Shown here piece after piece: positions 24,772-34,133 of a DNA stretch of 64,000 nt. The position numbers and the translations under genes are program-made. The notes below the pieces were generated by a model. The model had not been told where the DNA came from. It was given only the letters and a program-made list of their open reading frames with translations, and ran no database searches. Source of the DNA: Thioalkalivibrio sp. ALMg11 (lineage in GTDB: Bacteria; Pseudomonadota; Gammaproteobacteria; Ectothiorhodospirales; Ectothiorhodospiraceae); the NCBI RefSeq assembly GCF_000377905.1, contig NZ_KB898876.1:124001-188000 (forward strand), in the 5' to 3' direction. The stretch's first letter is position 1; each line of letters begins with the position of its first letter.

Positions 24772-25506
24772 ATGGCCCGTGTGTATGTCGGGACGTCCGG
24801 CTGGAACTACCGAGCGTGGAAGGACGACTTCTACCGCGGGGTGCCGCAGCGCGAGTGGCTCGCCCACTGTGCGCGGTATTTCAGCGGGCTGGAGATCAAT
24901 GCCACCTTTTACCGCCTGCCCGCGAGTACGACCGTGCAGCGGTGGGCGGAGCAGACGCCGCCGGATTTCGGCTTCGCGATCAAGGGCAGCCGGTTCGTCA
25001 CGCATATCCACCGATTGAAGGACGCCGGGGACCCGGTTCGGCTGCTGCGGGAACGCATGCAACCGATGGGGGACCGGCTGCGGGCGATCGTGTGGCAATT
25101 GCCACCGAACTTCGCGGTGAACCGGGAGCGTCTAGAGGCGTTCACCGCCGCGCTGGGGTTCTGGCCGGAGGTGCGGCATGCGATCGAGTTCCGCCATCCC
25201 AGCTGGTTTACCGAGGCGGTGGCGGGGCAGCTGGACGCGGCCGGAGTGGGGATCTGCCAGTCCGATGCCCCGGACTGGCCGTGCTGGGAGACCGTAGCGG
25301 GTCCGCTGGCCTACTGCCGCCTGCACGGCCATACCCGCACCTATGCCTCGGCCTACAGCGACCGCCTGCTGGACCAATGGGCCGACCGCGTGCGGCAGTG
25401 GCTGGCGCAGGGGCGCGAGGTGCATGTCTACTTCGACAACGATGCCGAGGGGGCCGCGCCCCGGGACGCCCAGCGCCTGATCGAACGGCTGCGGGATGCA
25501 GCCTGA
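24772..25506 (+). CDS. DUF72-family TIM-barrel protein
   Basis: This 244-residue protein carries the DUF72 hallmarks: YVGTSGWNYRAW at the start, LEINATFYRLP, FAIKGSRFVTH, QLPPNF, AIEFRHPSWF and VYFDNDAEGAAP at the end. AAGGAGG lies upstream of the ATG at 24772. The family forms a TIM barrel of unknown function. It converges with the MFS gene, whose stop is only four bases away, so the two probably share a terminator region. Confidence 0.93.
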   Translation: MARVYVGTSGWNYRAWKDDFYRGVPQREWLAHCARYFSGLEINATFYRLPASTTVQRWAEQTPPDFGFAIKGSRFVTHIHRLKDAGDPVRLLRERMQPMGDRLRAIVWQLPPNFAVNRERLEAFTAALGFWPEVRHAIEFRHPSWFTEAVAGQLDAAGVGICQSDAPDWPCWETVAGPLAYCRLHGHTRTYASAYSDRLLDQWADRVRQWLAQGREVHVYFDNDAEGAAPRDAQRLIERLRDAA

Positions 25507-25510
25507 CGGT

Positions 25511-26749
25511 TCAGGCATCTGCCTCCGCGCGGTGGCGGCGGTACAGCCGCAGGGCCGTCAACCCGACCAGCAGCGAGGCCAGTCCACCGATCATGAATAC
25601 ATGTGCGGGCGTGGCTCCGGCCGGCCCGGTGAGCAGCCAGAAAAGGACCGGCGCCACCAGCATGGCGGAGAAGGCCAGGAAGTTGCTGGCGGCGATGAAA
25701 CGACCGCGCCGGTCGGCGGGGCTGTGACCCTGCAGGTAGGCGGTGATCGGCACGATGAAGAATCCGGAGGCAATGCCTAGCAGGGCCATCAGCATCAGCG
25801 TCGCGGGGTAACTGTCGGTGGCGAAGTACAGCAATGCGCTGATCAGGGCCGCCGCGATCATGCCGGCCGGGGCATGGTGCATGGCGATGCCGCCACGCGA
25901 CAGGTAGCCGGCAAGGATGCTGCCGGTTCCGATGCCGAGCGCCAGCGCGGTCAGGATGATGCCGGTCGCGAGCTCGCCCAGCTCCAGATGGACCTCGGCG
26001 AACAGTGGGACGTTGAGTTGGTACAGCGTGCCCAGAGCCCAGAACCATGCGATGCCGAGGATCACCATGAACAGGACGCGTTGCGGCCGGATCTCGGTGA
26101 CCGACTGCATGACGGTCGCGAACGGGTTCAGGCGGAACGGCGCGGGGTTGTCGGTTGCCAGGGTCGGGGCGATGAACAAGCTGGTCACCAGACCGGTGAC
26201 GGACAGCGTCACGATCAGTGCCGCCGGGACCCAAAGCGCCTCGCCGGCGAACTCCATCACGAAGCCGGCCAGCGCGGTGCCGAGGATGATCGCCAGGAAC
26301 GTCCATAGCTGGATGTGCCCGTTGGCGCGCGATAGCTGCTGGTAGCGCACCAGCTCCGGCAGGATGCCGAACTTGGCCGGGCTGAAGAACGTGCTCTGCA
26401 GGCCCATCAGGAAGGTGGTCACCAGCAGGCCGGGGAAGTTGTCGGTGATCAGCATCAGCGCGGCGGTCAGCAGCACTGCGGCCTCGGCCATGCGGGTGCA
26501 AACGATCACGATCTTCTTGCTGTAGCGGTCGGCGATGTAGCCCGCCCAGGGCGAGAACAGCACGAACGGAAGCAGGAACACGAAACCGACCAGGCTGTAG
26601 TAGAAGGTGCCTTCGCCCTCGGCGACGAACTCACGGATGGCGATGAAGATGACCACCAGCCGGAAGAAGTTGTCGTTGAGGGCGTTGATGAAGACCGTCG
26701 CCATGTGGGCGACGAAGCCCTTCCTGCGGATGTCCGAGGTCTCGGTCAT
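25511..26749 (-). CDS. MFS transporter, LplT-like lysophospholipid carrier
   Basis: This 412-residue major facilitator protein has about twelve membrane segments and the LplT-like start FINALNDNFFRLVVIF. PWAGYIADRYSKKIVI fits the MFS loop 2-3 motif, and GLQSTFFSPAKFGILPELV is very characteristic of LplT/Aas-type carriers, which flip lysophospholipids across the inner membrane for reacylation. No acyltransferase domain or aas gene is fused or adjacent. The start at 26749 gives normal length. Confidence 0.87.
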   Translation of the reverse strand: MTETSDIRRKGFVAHMATVFINALNDNFFRLVVIFIAIREFVAEGEGTFYYSLVGFVFLLPFVLFSPWAGYIADRYSKKIVIVCTRMAEAAVLLTAALMLITDNFPGLLVTTFLMGLQSTFFSPAKFGILPELVRYQQLSRANGHIQLWTFLAIILGTALAGFVMEFAGEALWVPAALIVTLSVTGLVTSLFIAPTLATDNPAPFRLNPFATVMQSVTEIRPQRVLFMVILGIAWFWALGTLYQLNVPLFAEVHLELGELATGIILTALALGIGTGSILAGYLSRGGIAMHHAPAGMIAAALISALLYFATDSYPATLMLMALLGIASGFFIVPITAYLQGHSPADRRGRFIAASNFLAFSAMLVAPVLFWLLTGPAGATPAHVFMIGGLASLLVGLTALRLYRRHRAEADA

Positions 26750-26922
26750 GGGATCTGCGTCCCGGCGGGGTTCTTGAAAGCACTATAGGTCAGGTTTGAC
26801 CGCAAAACGGGGGCGGAACACGCGAAATGGCGAAAACAGAGATGAAACGAGGATAAAGCGGGTGTCATTGGCGCTTAAAGCCGCGATTTCTGCCGTCGAA
26901 TGGGTATTCCAGGGAGGGGCCC

Positions 26923-27030
26923 ATGCGACGAGCCCATCGCCACTACGTGCCGGGTCATGTCTGGTATGTCACCCGCCGCTGTCAGAAGCGGGAATGCCTG
27001 CTGAAGTTTGCCCGGCAAACACGGCCGGCA
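26923..27030 (+). pseudogene. broken REP-associated transposase cut by a hairpin repeat
   Basis: The frame begins MRRAHRHYVPGHVWYVTRRC followed by QKRECLLKFAR, the N-terminus of the same Y1 transposase type as the piece at 3081-3326. It ends after about 35 codons exactly at a hairpin repeat (27028-27060). The catalytic HUH region is absent. The preceding ~50 bases are related to those before 3105. The gap 26750-27183 otherwise contains two hairpin repeats and no gene. Confidence 0.72.
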
Positions 27031-27060
27031 AACAAGAGGACACCCATGACCTTGTTTGCG
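27028..27060. repeat. REP-like hairpin with 9-bp stem
   Basis: GCAAACAAG and CTTGTTTGC pair perfectly around AGGACACCCATGAC. The stem is entirely different from the AGAAGA/TCTTCT copies while the loop is identical. Confidence 0.7.
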
Positions 27061-27108
27061 GACTGCATCGTCGGTTTCTGCAGTGAGTCCCGGATGCACT
27101 CGACCCGA

Positions 27109-27140
27109 GGAGAAAAAGCGGACACCCATCATCTTCCATG
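27109..27140. repeat. REP-like hairpin, second copy in this gap
   Basis: GGAGAAAAAGCGGACACCCA and TCATCTTCC retain the loop with imperfect arms; it lies 50 bases from the previous copy. Confidence 0.5.
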
Positions 27141-27183
27141 AGCAAGAATTCACGTGGGCCGAGCTCATATGGCACTCCCGCGC

Positions 27184-28722
27184 CTACCAGGCGAGCGCCA
27201 GCAATCCGGCCCCGAGGCAGACCACGATCACCGGGATGATGGTCTCGCGGATCACCTGACCCTCGCGTGCTTGCAGGCCGGCGGCCCCGGCCGCCATGGC
27301 GATGTTGTGCAGCGAGATCATGTTGCCCACCCCGGCGCCAATCAGTTGCAGGGCGAGTACGGTCGGGAGCGCCATGCCCAGGGCATCGGCAGTGTCCGCC
27401 TGGAGCTGGGCAAACAGCAGGTTGGAGACGGTAGCACTCCCGGTCATGAACGAGCCCAGGGCACCGAGGAAGGCGCTGAACATCACGAAGGTCCCGCCCA
27501 GCGATTCCGCCAGGCCCTGCCCCAGCACCTGTGGCATCGACGGCAGGCCGGCCGCGTTGGTGCCGGAGGTCAGCAGGAGCTGGGTGAGGGCGATGATGAA
27601 CGCCAGCACGATGGCCGCGACGCGCAGCTTGCCCCAGGTGGCGGTCACCGCCTGACCCAGCGTGGCCCGGCTTACGCGAAACAGGATCAGCGCGGTGAGC
27701 AGGGCCAGGCCAAAGTAGAAATAGGGTGTGTACAGCGGGGCCAGGCTCTGCCCCAGCTCGATGCCGTTGAACTCGCCCGGCGACCAGCGCACGGACTGCA
27801 GGGCCTCGCGCAGCGGCATGATGGTGCGCGAGGCGATCAGCGCCACGGCCATTACCGCGAACGGCACAAAGGCCAGGAGCACGCGCCCGACTGGGGCCCG
27901 CTCGACCTCTGGGCGCCGTTCGTGCCCAGGTAGCAGGAAGCCGCGCTGTGCCGCCAGGGCAATCACCGCCATTGCCACCACGCCGCCGATGATCGATGGC
28001 AGTTCCGGCCCCACCAGCCAGGCGACCAGCAGATAGGGGATGCCGAACGCCAGCGCCGATAGCACGGCGAAGGGCACGAACTCGCGGAAGCGCCCGCGTT
28101 CTTCGCCCAGCGTGGCCACCCAGACCATGAATAGCGTGATGAACGGTGCGAGGACGGTGTGGATGAGCGCCGTCTGCAACACCGCCGAGCGGGTGGTCTC
28201 CGCATCCAGGCCGAGGCCGGCGAAGCCGATGATCACGGGTGTTCCGGCCGCACCGAAGGGGACGGCGGTGCTGTTGCCGATCAGGGCGATGGCGACCGCC
28301 TTCAGGGGCCGCATGCCGAAATACACCAGCAGCGGTGCCGCCAGCACCGCGGGGGTGCCGAAGCCGGCGATGCCCTCTACGAAGCCGACCAGCCCCCACC
28401 CCAGCAGCATGGCCAGAACCCGGTGGTCGCGCGAGACGCTGGCGATCACTGACTGAATGGCCGCCATATGGCCGGTGCCGATCATCACGTTCAGCACCAG
28501 AAGTGCCATCAGGATGATCAGCAGGACCTCCACGAAAACGATGGCGGCATCCAGCAGGCTCGCTACCAGCACCGTCCCCGATATCTGCCAGACCAGCACG
28601 GCCAGCACCAGCGTGGCGAGATAGGCGATGGGTGCCGCTTCAAAGGCCGGCCGCCGCAATGGCACCAGCCACACGAACAGCAACACGAACGGCACCAACG
28701 TGAGCCAGAACAGCACGATCAC
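27184..28722 (-). CDS. lldP: L-lactate permease family transporter
   Basis: This 512-residue protein has about 13 membrane segments and is somewhat shorter than the E. coli permease. Family motifs include GFVEGIAGFGTPAVLAAPLL, IGNSTAVPFGAAGTPVI, LGALGSFMTGSATVSNLLF and GVGNMISLHNIAMAAGA. It should import lactate or glycolate with protons. The start is a GTG at 28722 with GGAAGG close by; a GTG two codons later has better spacing. It diverges from the REC-GGDEF-EAL gene across about 200 bases. Confidence 0.93.
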   Translation of the reverse strand: MIVLFWLTLVPFVLLFVWLVPLRRPAFEAAPIAYLATLVLAVLVWQISGTVLVASLLDAAIVFVEVLLIILMALLVLNVMIGTGHMAAIQSVIASVSRDHRVLAMLLGWGLVGFVEGIAGFGTPAVLAAPLLVYFGMRPLKAVAIALIGNSTAVPFGAAGTPVIIGFAGLGLDAETTRSAVLQTALIHTVLAPFITLFMVWVATLGEERGRFREFVPFAVLSALAFGIPYLLVAWLVGPELPSIIGGVVAMAVIALAAQRGFLLPGHERRPEVERAPVGRVLLAFVPFAVMAVALIASRTIMPLREALQSVRWSPGEFNGIELGQSLAPLYTPYFYFGLALLTALILFRVSRATLGQAVTATWGKLRVAAIVLAFIIALTQLLLTSGTNAAGLPSMPQVLGQGLAESLGGTFVMFSAFLGALGSFMTGSATVSNLLFAQLQADTADALGMALPTVLALQLIGAGVGNMISLHNIAMAAGAAGLQAREGQVIRETIIPVIVVCLGAGLLALAW

Positions 28723-28928
28723 CCCTTCCGCACGATGCGAGTCGTCATCCTAACCCGGGGCTCGGTTCGGGCATAACCGAACCGGGTTGCCACAAGGCCC
28801 CTCGGCGTTATGCCCCGCGAAGAGCCGTTTGGTCGAGCAGCGTCCTGGAGGTCAGGGCTGGACGCTCGGCCCCATGGGCCGTGGATACTTGTCTATAGTG
28901 ACGCTGAACTGCTCACGTCCGGGTCTAC

Positions 28929-31385
28929 ATGATGCATAACTCCGAAACCCAGTCATCCGGGGGCGTGTCGGATGCCCTTGATACGGATTTCTTGAAGAAG
29001 CTTCCAAAGGTGGTCGATGACCTCAGGGACCGCTGGTACATCGTGCGCCAGCGCGGGTTCCGGCCACAGGACGTGATGGATGTCCGGAGCATAACGCGGG
29101 CTTTGGTGAGTGGCCTGACCGGCTCGGCAATGGATGACTCTTTCACCACCGCTCGCCGGATTGATGAGCGTCTGACGCAGTATGCGGCCACTACGGTGCG
29201 TCCCAATCCGGCCGATCTCGAGACCATTGGAGCCCTGGTTCTGCGGCTGCGCGAAAGCGTGCGGGGCGAACTTCCGCTCGCCGCGTACGACGCCGAGGCG
29301 GCCGCGCCTGCCCCGACGGTCCAGCGGCCTCTGGTGTGTCTGTTCGGGGCGGATGCTTCGCCGGAGAGCGGGACCGCCTTGCTGCTGGGACTACACGGTT
29401 ATGCGGTTCTTGCGTGCGCCGATGAGGCGGCCCTGCCGCATCCGGGCGAGTCGACTGCACCCGACGTGATGCTGGCCGAACTGGCGGCGATGGACGACGC
29501 TGAACTGTCGCGGCTTGTCCATCTGCGTGACGGTTCGCTGCCGGGCGTGCCGCTGGTCATCCTGGCGCCTGTCAACGGAGGGCCAGGACAGGCAGAGCTG
29601 CATGTGCTCCGCGCCGGTGCCGATGCCCTGCTGAATCGGCCCGTGACGGACCTGGATTTGGTGGGGGCCATACGCGGGCTGGTGCAGGACGACTTTCTGA
29701 CCCCTTACCGGGTGCTCATGCTCGGCTCGGACGACGGGTCTGTCGAGGAGCCGGCGGCCATGTTGCGGCAGGCCGGGCTGGAGGTAGGTATCAGCATGGA
29801 CCCCCTGGAGGTCGTTGATCGAGTGGCGGATAGTCGGCCGGAGGCGGTAGTGATCGCCGGGTCTTTGCCGGGGGTCACCGCGGAGGAGATCGGCCGCCTG
29901 CTGTTTCCCCACGACATGTCTCTGGACATCCCCCTGTTGGCCCTGGGTGTGCCGGGGGCACCGGATGGCTCACCCGGCAATGGGATGATCGACTACCTGC
30001 CGCCCGCCAGTACCGATGCGGACATCGTCTGCCGGGTTCGTGCGCGGGCTGCATGGCACCGCCGGATTCGGTCGCGGGCGCACGGCCAGGCCGAGAGTGG
30101 TCGAGCGCCGACGCTGGTGCATCCCCTGGAGTTTGAGCGTCTCGTGTTATGCCATCTCGACTGCCTTGATCCTGCGCAGGGGACCGCGGTGGTCCTGCAG
30201 TGGGCGTTCGACGACCCCGGGGCGCTACTCGCCCGCCTCGGTCCGATCGACTATCAGCAGACTCGCAACCAATTCGTGCGCCGGATTCGCGAGGCCATGC
30301 GACCGGGCGATCTGGTAGTGAGCCATGGCGAGGCGGGCTTGATTGCGACTGCTCAACGCAAGGACGTGAAGGAGATCGTTGAACTCGCGCGCCGTTTGCA
30401 CGAGTGGACCCCCGGTGCCAGCGTGTCCGGTCTCCCGGGCGGAACCATTGCGGCCAGCATCGGTGTCGGACAGGTGGTGTGGGAACGTCCGCTCAAGGCT
30501 CTGGACCGTGCAATCGCGCTTTGTAGCGAGGCCCGCAACAGTGGCGGCAACCGGGTGCAACTTGATCCGGAGTTGCTGACCCCGGATCTGGAGGTCGAAG
30601 AGCGCAGTCACTGGCGGCGCACTATTGCCCATGCCATCAAGGAAAAGCGACTGTTCCCGGTCTTTCAGCCGATCGCAAACATCAGCGGATCCGATCAGAT
30701 CGAACGCCATGAGGTGCTCCTGAGAATCCGCGAGCCGAATGGGCAGATCCTGTTGCCGGGACAGTTCGTCGAGATGGCGGAACGTCTCGAACTCGACCGT
30801 CATCTCGATCGCTGGGTCATCAGTAACGCCCTGGCGATCCTCAGTGCCCGGACCGTGAGCCATCCACAATCCCGGTTATTCGTGAAGATGTCTCGCGGCT
30901 CGCTGGGCGATTCGAGCTTTTTGCCCTGGCTGGGCAAGAGTCTTGCCGAGCACCCGGTGTGGCCGGGAAGCCTGGTTCTGGAACTCCGCGAGGGCGATGT
31001 CCTGGGTCGGCTGGACCAGCTCTCGGCCTTTGCTGATGCGCTCCGAGACATGGAGATCCGCATTGCCCTGGAACACTTTGGCGCCAGTACCGATGCCGAT
31101 ACGCGCCGTATGCTTGCCGAAATGCGGCCCGACTACGTCAAGATCGCGCGGGAACTCACCGTGGGGCTGCATCACTCCGCCACGTCTTCGTTACGGCTCA
31201 ACGGCCTCCTGGGTCAGGCAAAGGAGGTCGGTGCCTACACCATGGCCAGCTATGTGGAGGATGCCGATGGTCTGGCCTTGTTGTGGCAGGCCCAGATCGA
31301 CCTGGTTCAGGGGAACTTCATCCGGCAGCCAGAGGAAGAGCTGCGTTACGAACTCGAGTTTCCAGGCCTGGACGACGCGGGCTGA
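28929..31385 (+). CDS. degenerate REC-REC-GGDEF-EAL protein, likely c-di-GMP receptor or scaffold
   Basis: This 818-residue cytoplasmic protein has an N-terminal helical region (about 1-110), two receiver-like folds (about 130-240 and 255-370) without clear phospho-acceptor clusters, a GGDEF-like domain (about 395-545) where the loop reads SHGEAGLI, and an EAL-like domain (about 560-805). In the last domain EAL is replaced by HEV (RHEVLLRI), the Asn strand reads VKMSRGS and DDFG is LEHFG, so metal-dependent hydrolysis is not expected. By analogy with FimX-type proteins it may bind c-di-GMP or organise pili or motility complexes. Two ATGs at 28929 and 28932 are possible starts. Confidence 0.82.
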   Translation: MMHNSETQSSGGVSDALDTDFLKKLPKVVDDLRDRWYIVRQRGFRPQDVMDVRSITRALVSGLTGSAMDDSFTTARRIDERLTQYAATTVRPNPADLETIGALVLRLRESVRGELPLAAYDAEAAAPAPTVQRPLVCLFGADASPESGTALLLGLHGYAVLACADEAALPHPGESTAPDVMLAELAAMDDAELSRLVHLRDGSLPGVPLVILAPVNGGPGQAELHVLRAGADALLNRPVTDLDLVGAIRGLVQDDFLTPYRVLMLGSDDGSVEEPAAMLRQAGLEVGISMDPLEVVDRVADSRPEAVVIAGSLPGVTAEEIGRLLFPHDMSLDIPLLALGVPGAPDGSPGNGMIDYLPPASTDADIVCRVRARAAWHRRIRSRAHGQAESGRAPTLVHPLEFERLVLCHLDCLDPAQGTAVVLQWAFDDPGALLARLGPIDYQQTRNQFVRRIREAMRPGDLVVSHGEAGLIATAQRKDVKEIVELARRLHEWTPGASVSGLPGGTIAASIGVGQVVWERPLKALDRAIALCSEARNSGGNRVQLDPELLTPDLEVEERSHWRRTIAHAIKEKRLFPVFQPIANISGSDQIERHEVLLRIREPNGQILLPGQFVEMAERLELDRHLDRWVISNALAILSARTVSHPQSRLFVKMSRGSLGDSSFLPWLGKSLAEHPVWPGSLVLELREGDVLGRLDQLSAFADALRDMEIRIALEHFGASTDADTRRMLAEMRPDYVKIARELTVGLHHSATSSLRLNGLLGQAKEVGAYTMASYVEDADGLALLWQAQIDLVQGNFIRQPEEELRYELEFPGLDDAG

Positions 31386-31555
31386 TCGACTCGGTCCGAT
31401 AGGACAGTCGCGCCTGCGAAGAATGCGGTCAGGCCGGCAAGGCGCAGGGGGGCGGTCACGAGCAACGGATGGTCCATGACGGTACGATCGGCAGGCGGGG
31501 TCGCCAGGCCCCGCAGCGACAGACCGTTCCAATCACGTGACGCAGGGAGGCGCTC

Positions 31556-32197
31556 ATGATTCTTCTGGTTGTATACAGTCTCGCGGTACTGGCCGCATTG
31601 GTGATGCTTTTGTCGCGGCGGCGCGCCGCGCTTGGGGTGCGGGTGTTGTATGCCCTCGCGACATTGGTGCTGCCCTTTGCCACGGTATTGCTCGCGCATG
31701 CGCTGAACGGTGGCGAGGCATCCGGGGCGGGGTCTTTCGGGGTGGTGCTGTTTGCGTTCTTTGGCAGCCCGTTGTTGATGTGGTGGGTGTTTGCCTATCG
31801 GCATCCTGCAGTGGCCCCCGAGGGTCCTGCTGAAAGGGGCGTTGGGCCGGGTTCACCGCCGCCGGAGGCGGCCATGTCGGCCGTGACGGATGACGTGCAA
31901 GAGTCCGCGGTAGCCGCGGCACAGCACTCGACTGCACGGGCGCAGGTCTTCCGCCGTGCGGCGCTGGTGCAGACACCGGGGTCGCTCCTGCTGGGGATGG
32001 GGCTGGCCGAAAAGCTCGGGGGTAGTGACGGTCCGATCTTTCCGTTTCTGGCGAATGGCTGGCTGGTCGACGGCATGCTGGGGCTGGGGGCGGTTCTGCT
32101 TGCCGTATCGCTCCGTATGATCGTCGCAGAACTGCGCAGGGCGTCCGAACCGCAACGGGATGCCGATGCGCTCGGAATCCGTAACCCGCGTCGCTGA
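31556..32197 (+). CDS. membrane protein of unknown function
   Basis: This 213-residue protein has three hydrophobic segments in the first 80 residues (MILLVVYSLAVLAALVMLL at the start), a hydrophilic Ala/Glu-rich stretch (about 85-130) and two weaker hydrophobic segments (about 140-190). GGGAGGCGCTC precedes the ATG. I do not recognise the family. The AQVFRRAALVQTPGSLLLGM part looks like a folded membrane-adjacent domain. It lies 170 bases after the degenerate EAL gene on the same strand, so it could be co-expressed. Confidence 0.65.
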   Translation: MILLVVYSLAVLAALVMLLSRRRAALGVRVLYALATLVLPFATVLLAHALNGGEASGAGSFGVVLFAFFGSPLLMWWVFAYRHPAVAPEGPAERGVGPGSPPPEAAMSAVTDDVQESAVAAAQHSTARAQVFRRAALVQTPGSLLLGMGLAEKLGGSDGPIFPFLANGWLVDGMLGLGAVLLAVSLRMIVAELRRASEPQRDADALGIRNPRR

Positions 32198-32609
32198 GCC
32201 ACCCTCAGACGCAGTTCGCCGCCCCCGTTTTTCGTACGCCAGGTGAACTGGTCCGCTGGATCGGATTCTGTGAGCTCTCTAACGGAATGCCGCTTCTGCG
32301 TATGACGGATCGGTAGCGAGCCTCTCCGGCGCGGGCTATGTTCTGGATGGATCCGCTGTGGTGAACGAATTCCTCGACTCGCGGGATCGGCGCGAAAACG
32401 GTCGGTCGGCGCGGACGGGGGCTGGTGCGGGATCGTGGGTATGGGTGAGCAACGCGGTACGGAGGGTTTCGTCATGCAGGGGCACGTCGTTGGCAGGGGT
32501 GCAATCCGATTCGCTTGCAGAACCCCGCTTGCGATACCCATGACGATGGTCGTGGTCATGGATTCCGGGCGGGGAACGAAGGCATGACGACAATCTGGGA
32601 CGTTGCCGC
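32198..32609. other. gene-free stretch before the quinone reductase-UbiA fusion
   Basis: I see no coding frame with a ribosome site, no repeat of the families described here and no convincing terminator in these 412 bases. The leader and promoter of the downstream fusion gene presumably lie in its right half. Confidence 0.4.
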
Positions 32610-34133
32610 GTGAAGGTGCTCGTCATCCTGGGCCACCCGCGCACCAATAGTCTGTGCGGGGCGCTCGCCGAAGCCTACAGCGAAGGGGCGCGCGCGGCCG
32701 GGACCGAGGTGAAGTCCCTGGAGCTGGCGAGCCTTGAGTTTGATCCGCACGTACACACCCCTTCGCCCAATCAGCAGCCACTCGAAAAGGACCTGGAGGC
32801 CGCGCGCGGCCTCGTCGAATGGGCCGATCACCTGGTGTTCGTCTATCCCACCTGGTGGGGCACCATGCCGGCGCTGCTCAAGGGGTTTCTGGACCGAATC
32901 ATGACGCCGGAATTCGCCTTTCGCTCCTGCGAGGGCGGTACCGGATATGAGGGGCTGTTGCAGGGCCGCTCCGCGCAACTGATCACGACCATGGACACGC
33001 CGCCGCTGATCCACCGACTTGTGTATCGCCAGCCAGGTACCAACGCGATGGCACGGGCCACGCTGGGGTTTTGTGGGGTCCGGCCGGTGCGCTCGTTGAT
33101 GTTCGGCTCGGTGCGTAATAGCAACGAGATCCAGCGCGAAGCCTGGTTGCAGCGCGCGCGAGAGGAAGGGCGGCGTCTGGCCAAGGGGCGCGAGAGTCCG
33201 GGCGAGTGGCTCTCGCACAAGGCCGGCGCCTGGTTGCAGGCTTTGCGCTTGCAGTTCTATCCGATGACCTTTGTGGCCTATGCGGTGGGCGCGCTGGCTG
33301 CTGCTCCGGCGGGCGGGGTGTTCGGCAACCCGGTGTTCTGGCTTGGGTATCTGTGCCTGTTTCTACTGGAAGTGGCCACGGTGCTGGTGAACGAGCGCGT
33401 GGACTTTGGCTCGGACCGGCAAAACCGGTTCTATGGCCCCTTCACCGGTGGATCGCGCGTGCTGGTGGAGGGGCTGCTGTCCGCGCGCGAGCTGGGCGGG
33501 GGGATTGCCGTCGCGCTGGTGGGTTTCGTCCTCGCGTTCGTTGCGTTGCTGGCGACCGCACCGGGAGACGCAGGGCCGATCCTGGTGGTGATGGCCGTCC
33601 TCGCGGTCCTGGCGATCGGCTACACGGCCGCGCCGCTGAAGCTTAGCTATCGGGGGCTGGGGGAGCTGGACGTTGCACTGACGCACAGCCTGGGTGTGCT
33701 GCTGTGTGGCTATGTGTTTCTGGCGGGCGAATGGACCGCGCCCTTGCCCTGGCTGCTGAGCCTGCCGCTGTTCCTGGCGATTCTGCCGTCGATCACGCTA
33801 TCCGGCATTCCCGACCGCGAGGCGGACGCCGCGGTGGGCAAGGGTACCCTTGCCGTGCGGCTGGGCAACGACGGTGCGCTTTGGGTGGCGTTGTCGTTCA
33901 CGATCCTGGCGGCGGCCAGCGGCGCGTTGTTCGATGCGCTGGGAGGGGCGCAGGGGGCCTATGCCGGGATCGGGTATGTGGTGGTCCCGTATGCCGCGTG
34001 GCTTGCCTGGCTCCTGTGGCGTGCGCTGCACCGCGAAGGCCCCAGGGGCCGAATTGACGGGTTGATGGCGGCATCCCTGGGCTATGTGCTCTGGTTCGGA
34101 TTGTTCCCCCTGGTGAACCTGGTCATGGGGTGA
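32610..34133 (+). CDS. fusion of flavodoxin-fold NAD(P)H:quinone reductase and UbiA prenyltransferase
   Basis: This 507-residue protein joins two enzymes. Residues 1-200 are an NQO/MdaB-type flavodoxin fold: VLVILGHPRTNSLCGALAEA (FMN phosphate loop) and VYPTWWGTMPALLKGFLDR. Residues 215-507 are a UbiA-type prenyltransferase with about eight membrane segments. The first Asp-rich motif reads NERVDFGSDRQNR and the second GIPDREADAAVGKGTLAVRLG, closest in style to MenA. The start is a GTG at 32610. UbiA enzymes attach prenyl tails to aromatic rings; a linked quinone reductase could reduce the substrate or product quinone. It precedes the SOR gene by 281 bases on the same strand. Confidence 0.88.
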   Translation: MKVLVILGHPRTNSLCGALAEAYSEGARAAGTEVKSLELASLEFDPHVHTPSPNQQPLEKDLEAARGLVEWADHLVFVYPTWWGTMPALLKGFLDRIMTPEFAFRSCEGGTGYEGLLQGRSAQLITTMDTPPLIHRLVYRQPGTNAMARATLGFCGVRPVRSLMFGSVRNSNEIQREAWLQRAREEGRRLAKGRESPGEWLSHKAGAWLQALRLQFYPMTFVAYAVGALAAAPAGGVFGNPVFWLGYLCLFLLEVATVLVNERVDFGSDRQNRFYGPFTGGSRVLVEGLLSARELGGGIAVALVGFVLAFVALLATAPGDAGPILVVMAVLAVLAIGYTAAPLKLSYRGLGELDVALTHSLGVLLCGYVFLAGEWTAPLPWLLSLPLFLAILPSITLSGIPDREADAAVGKGTLAVRLGNDGALWVALSFTILAAASGALFDALGGAQGAYAGIGYVVVPYAAWLAWLLWRALHREGPRGRIDGLMAASLGYVLWFGLFPLVNLVMG

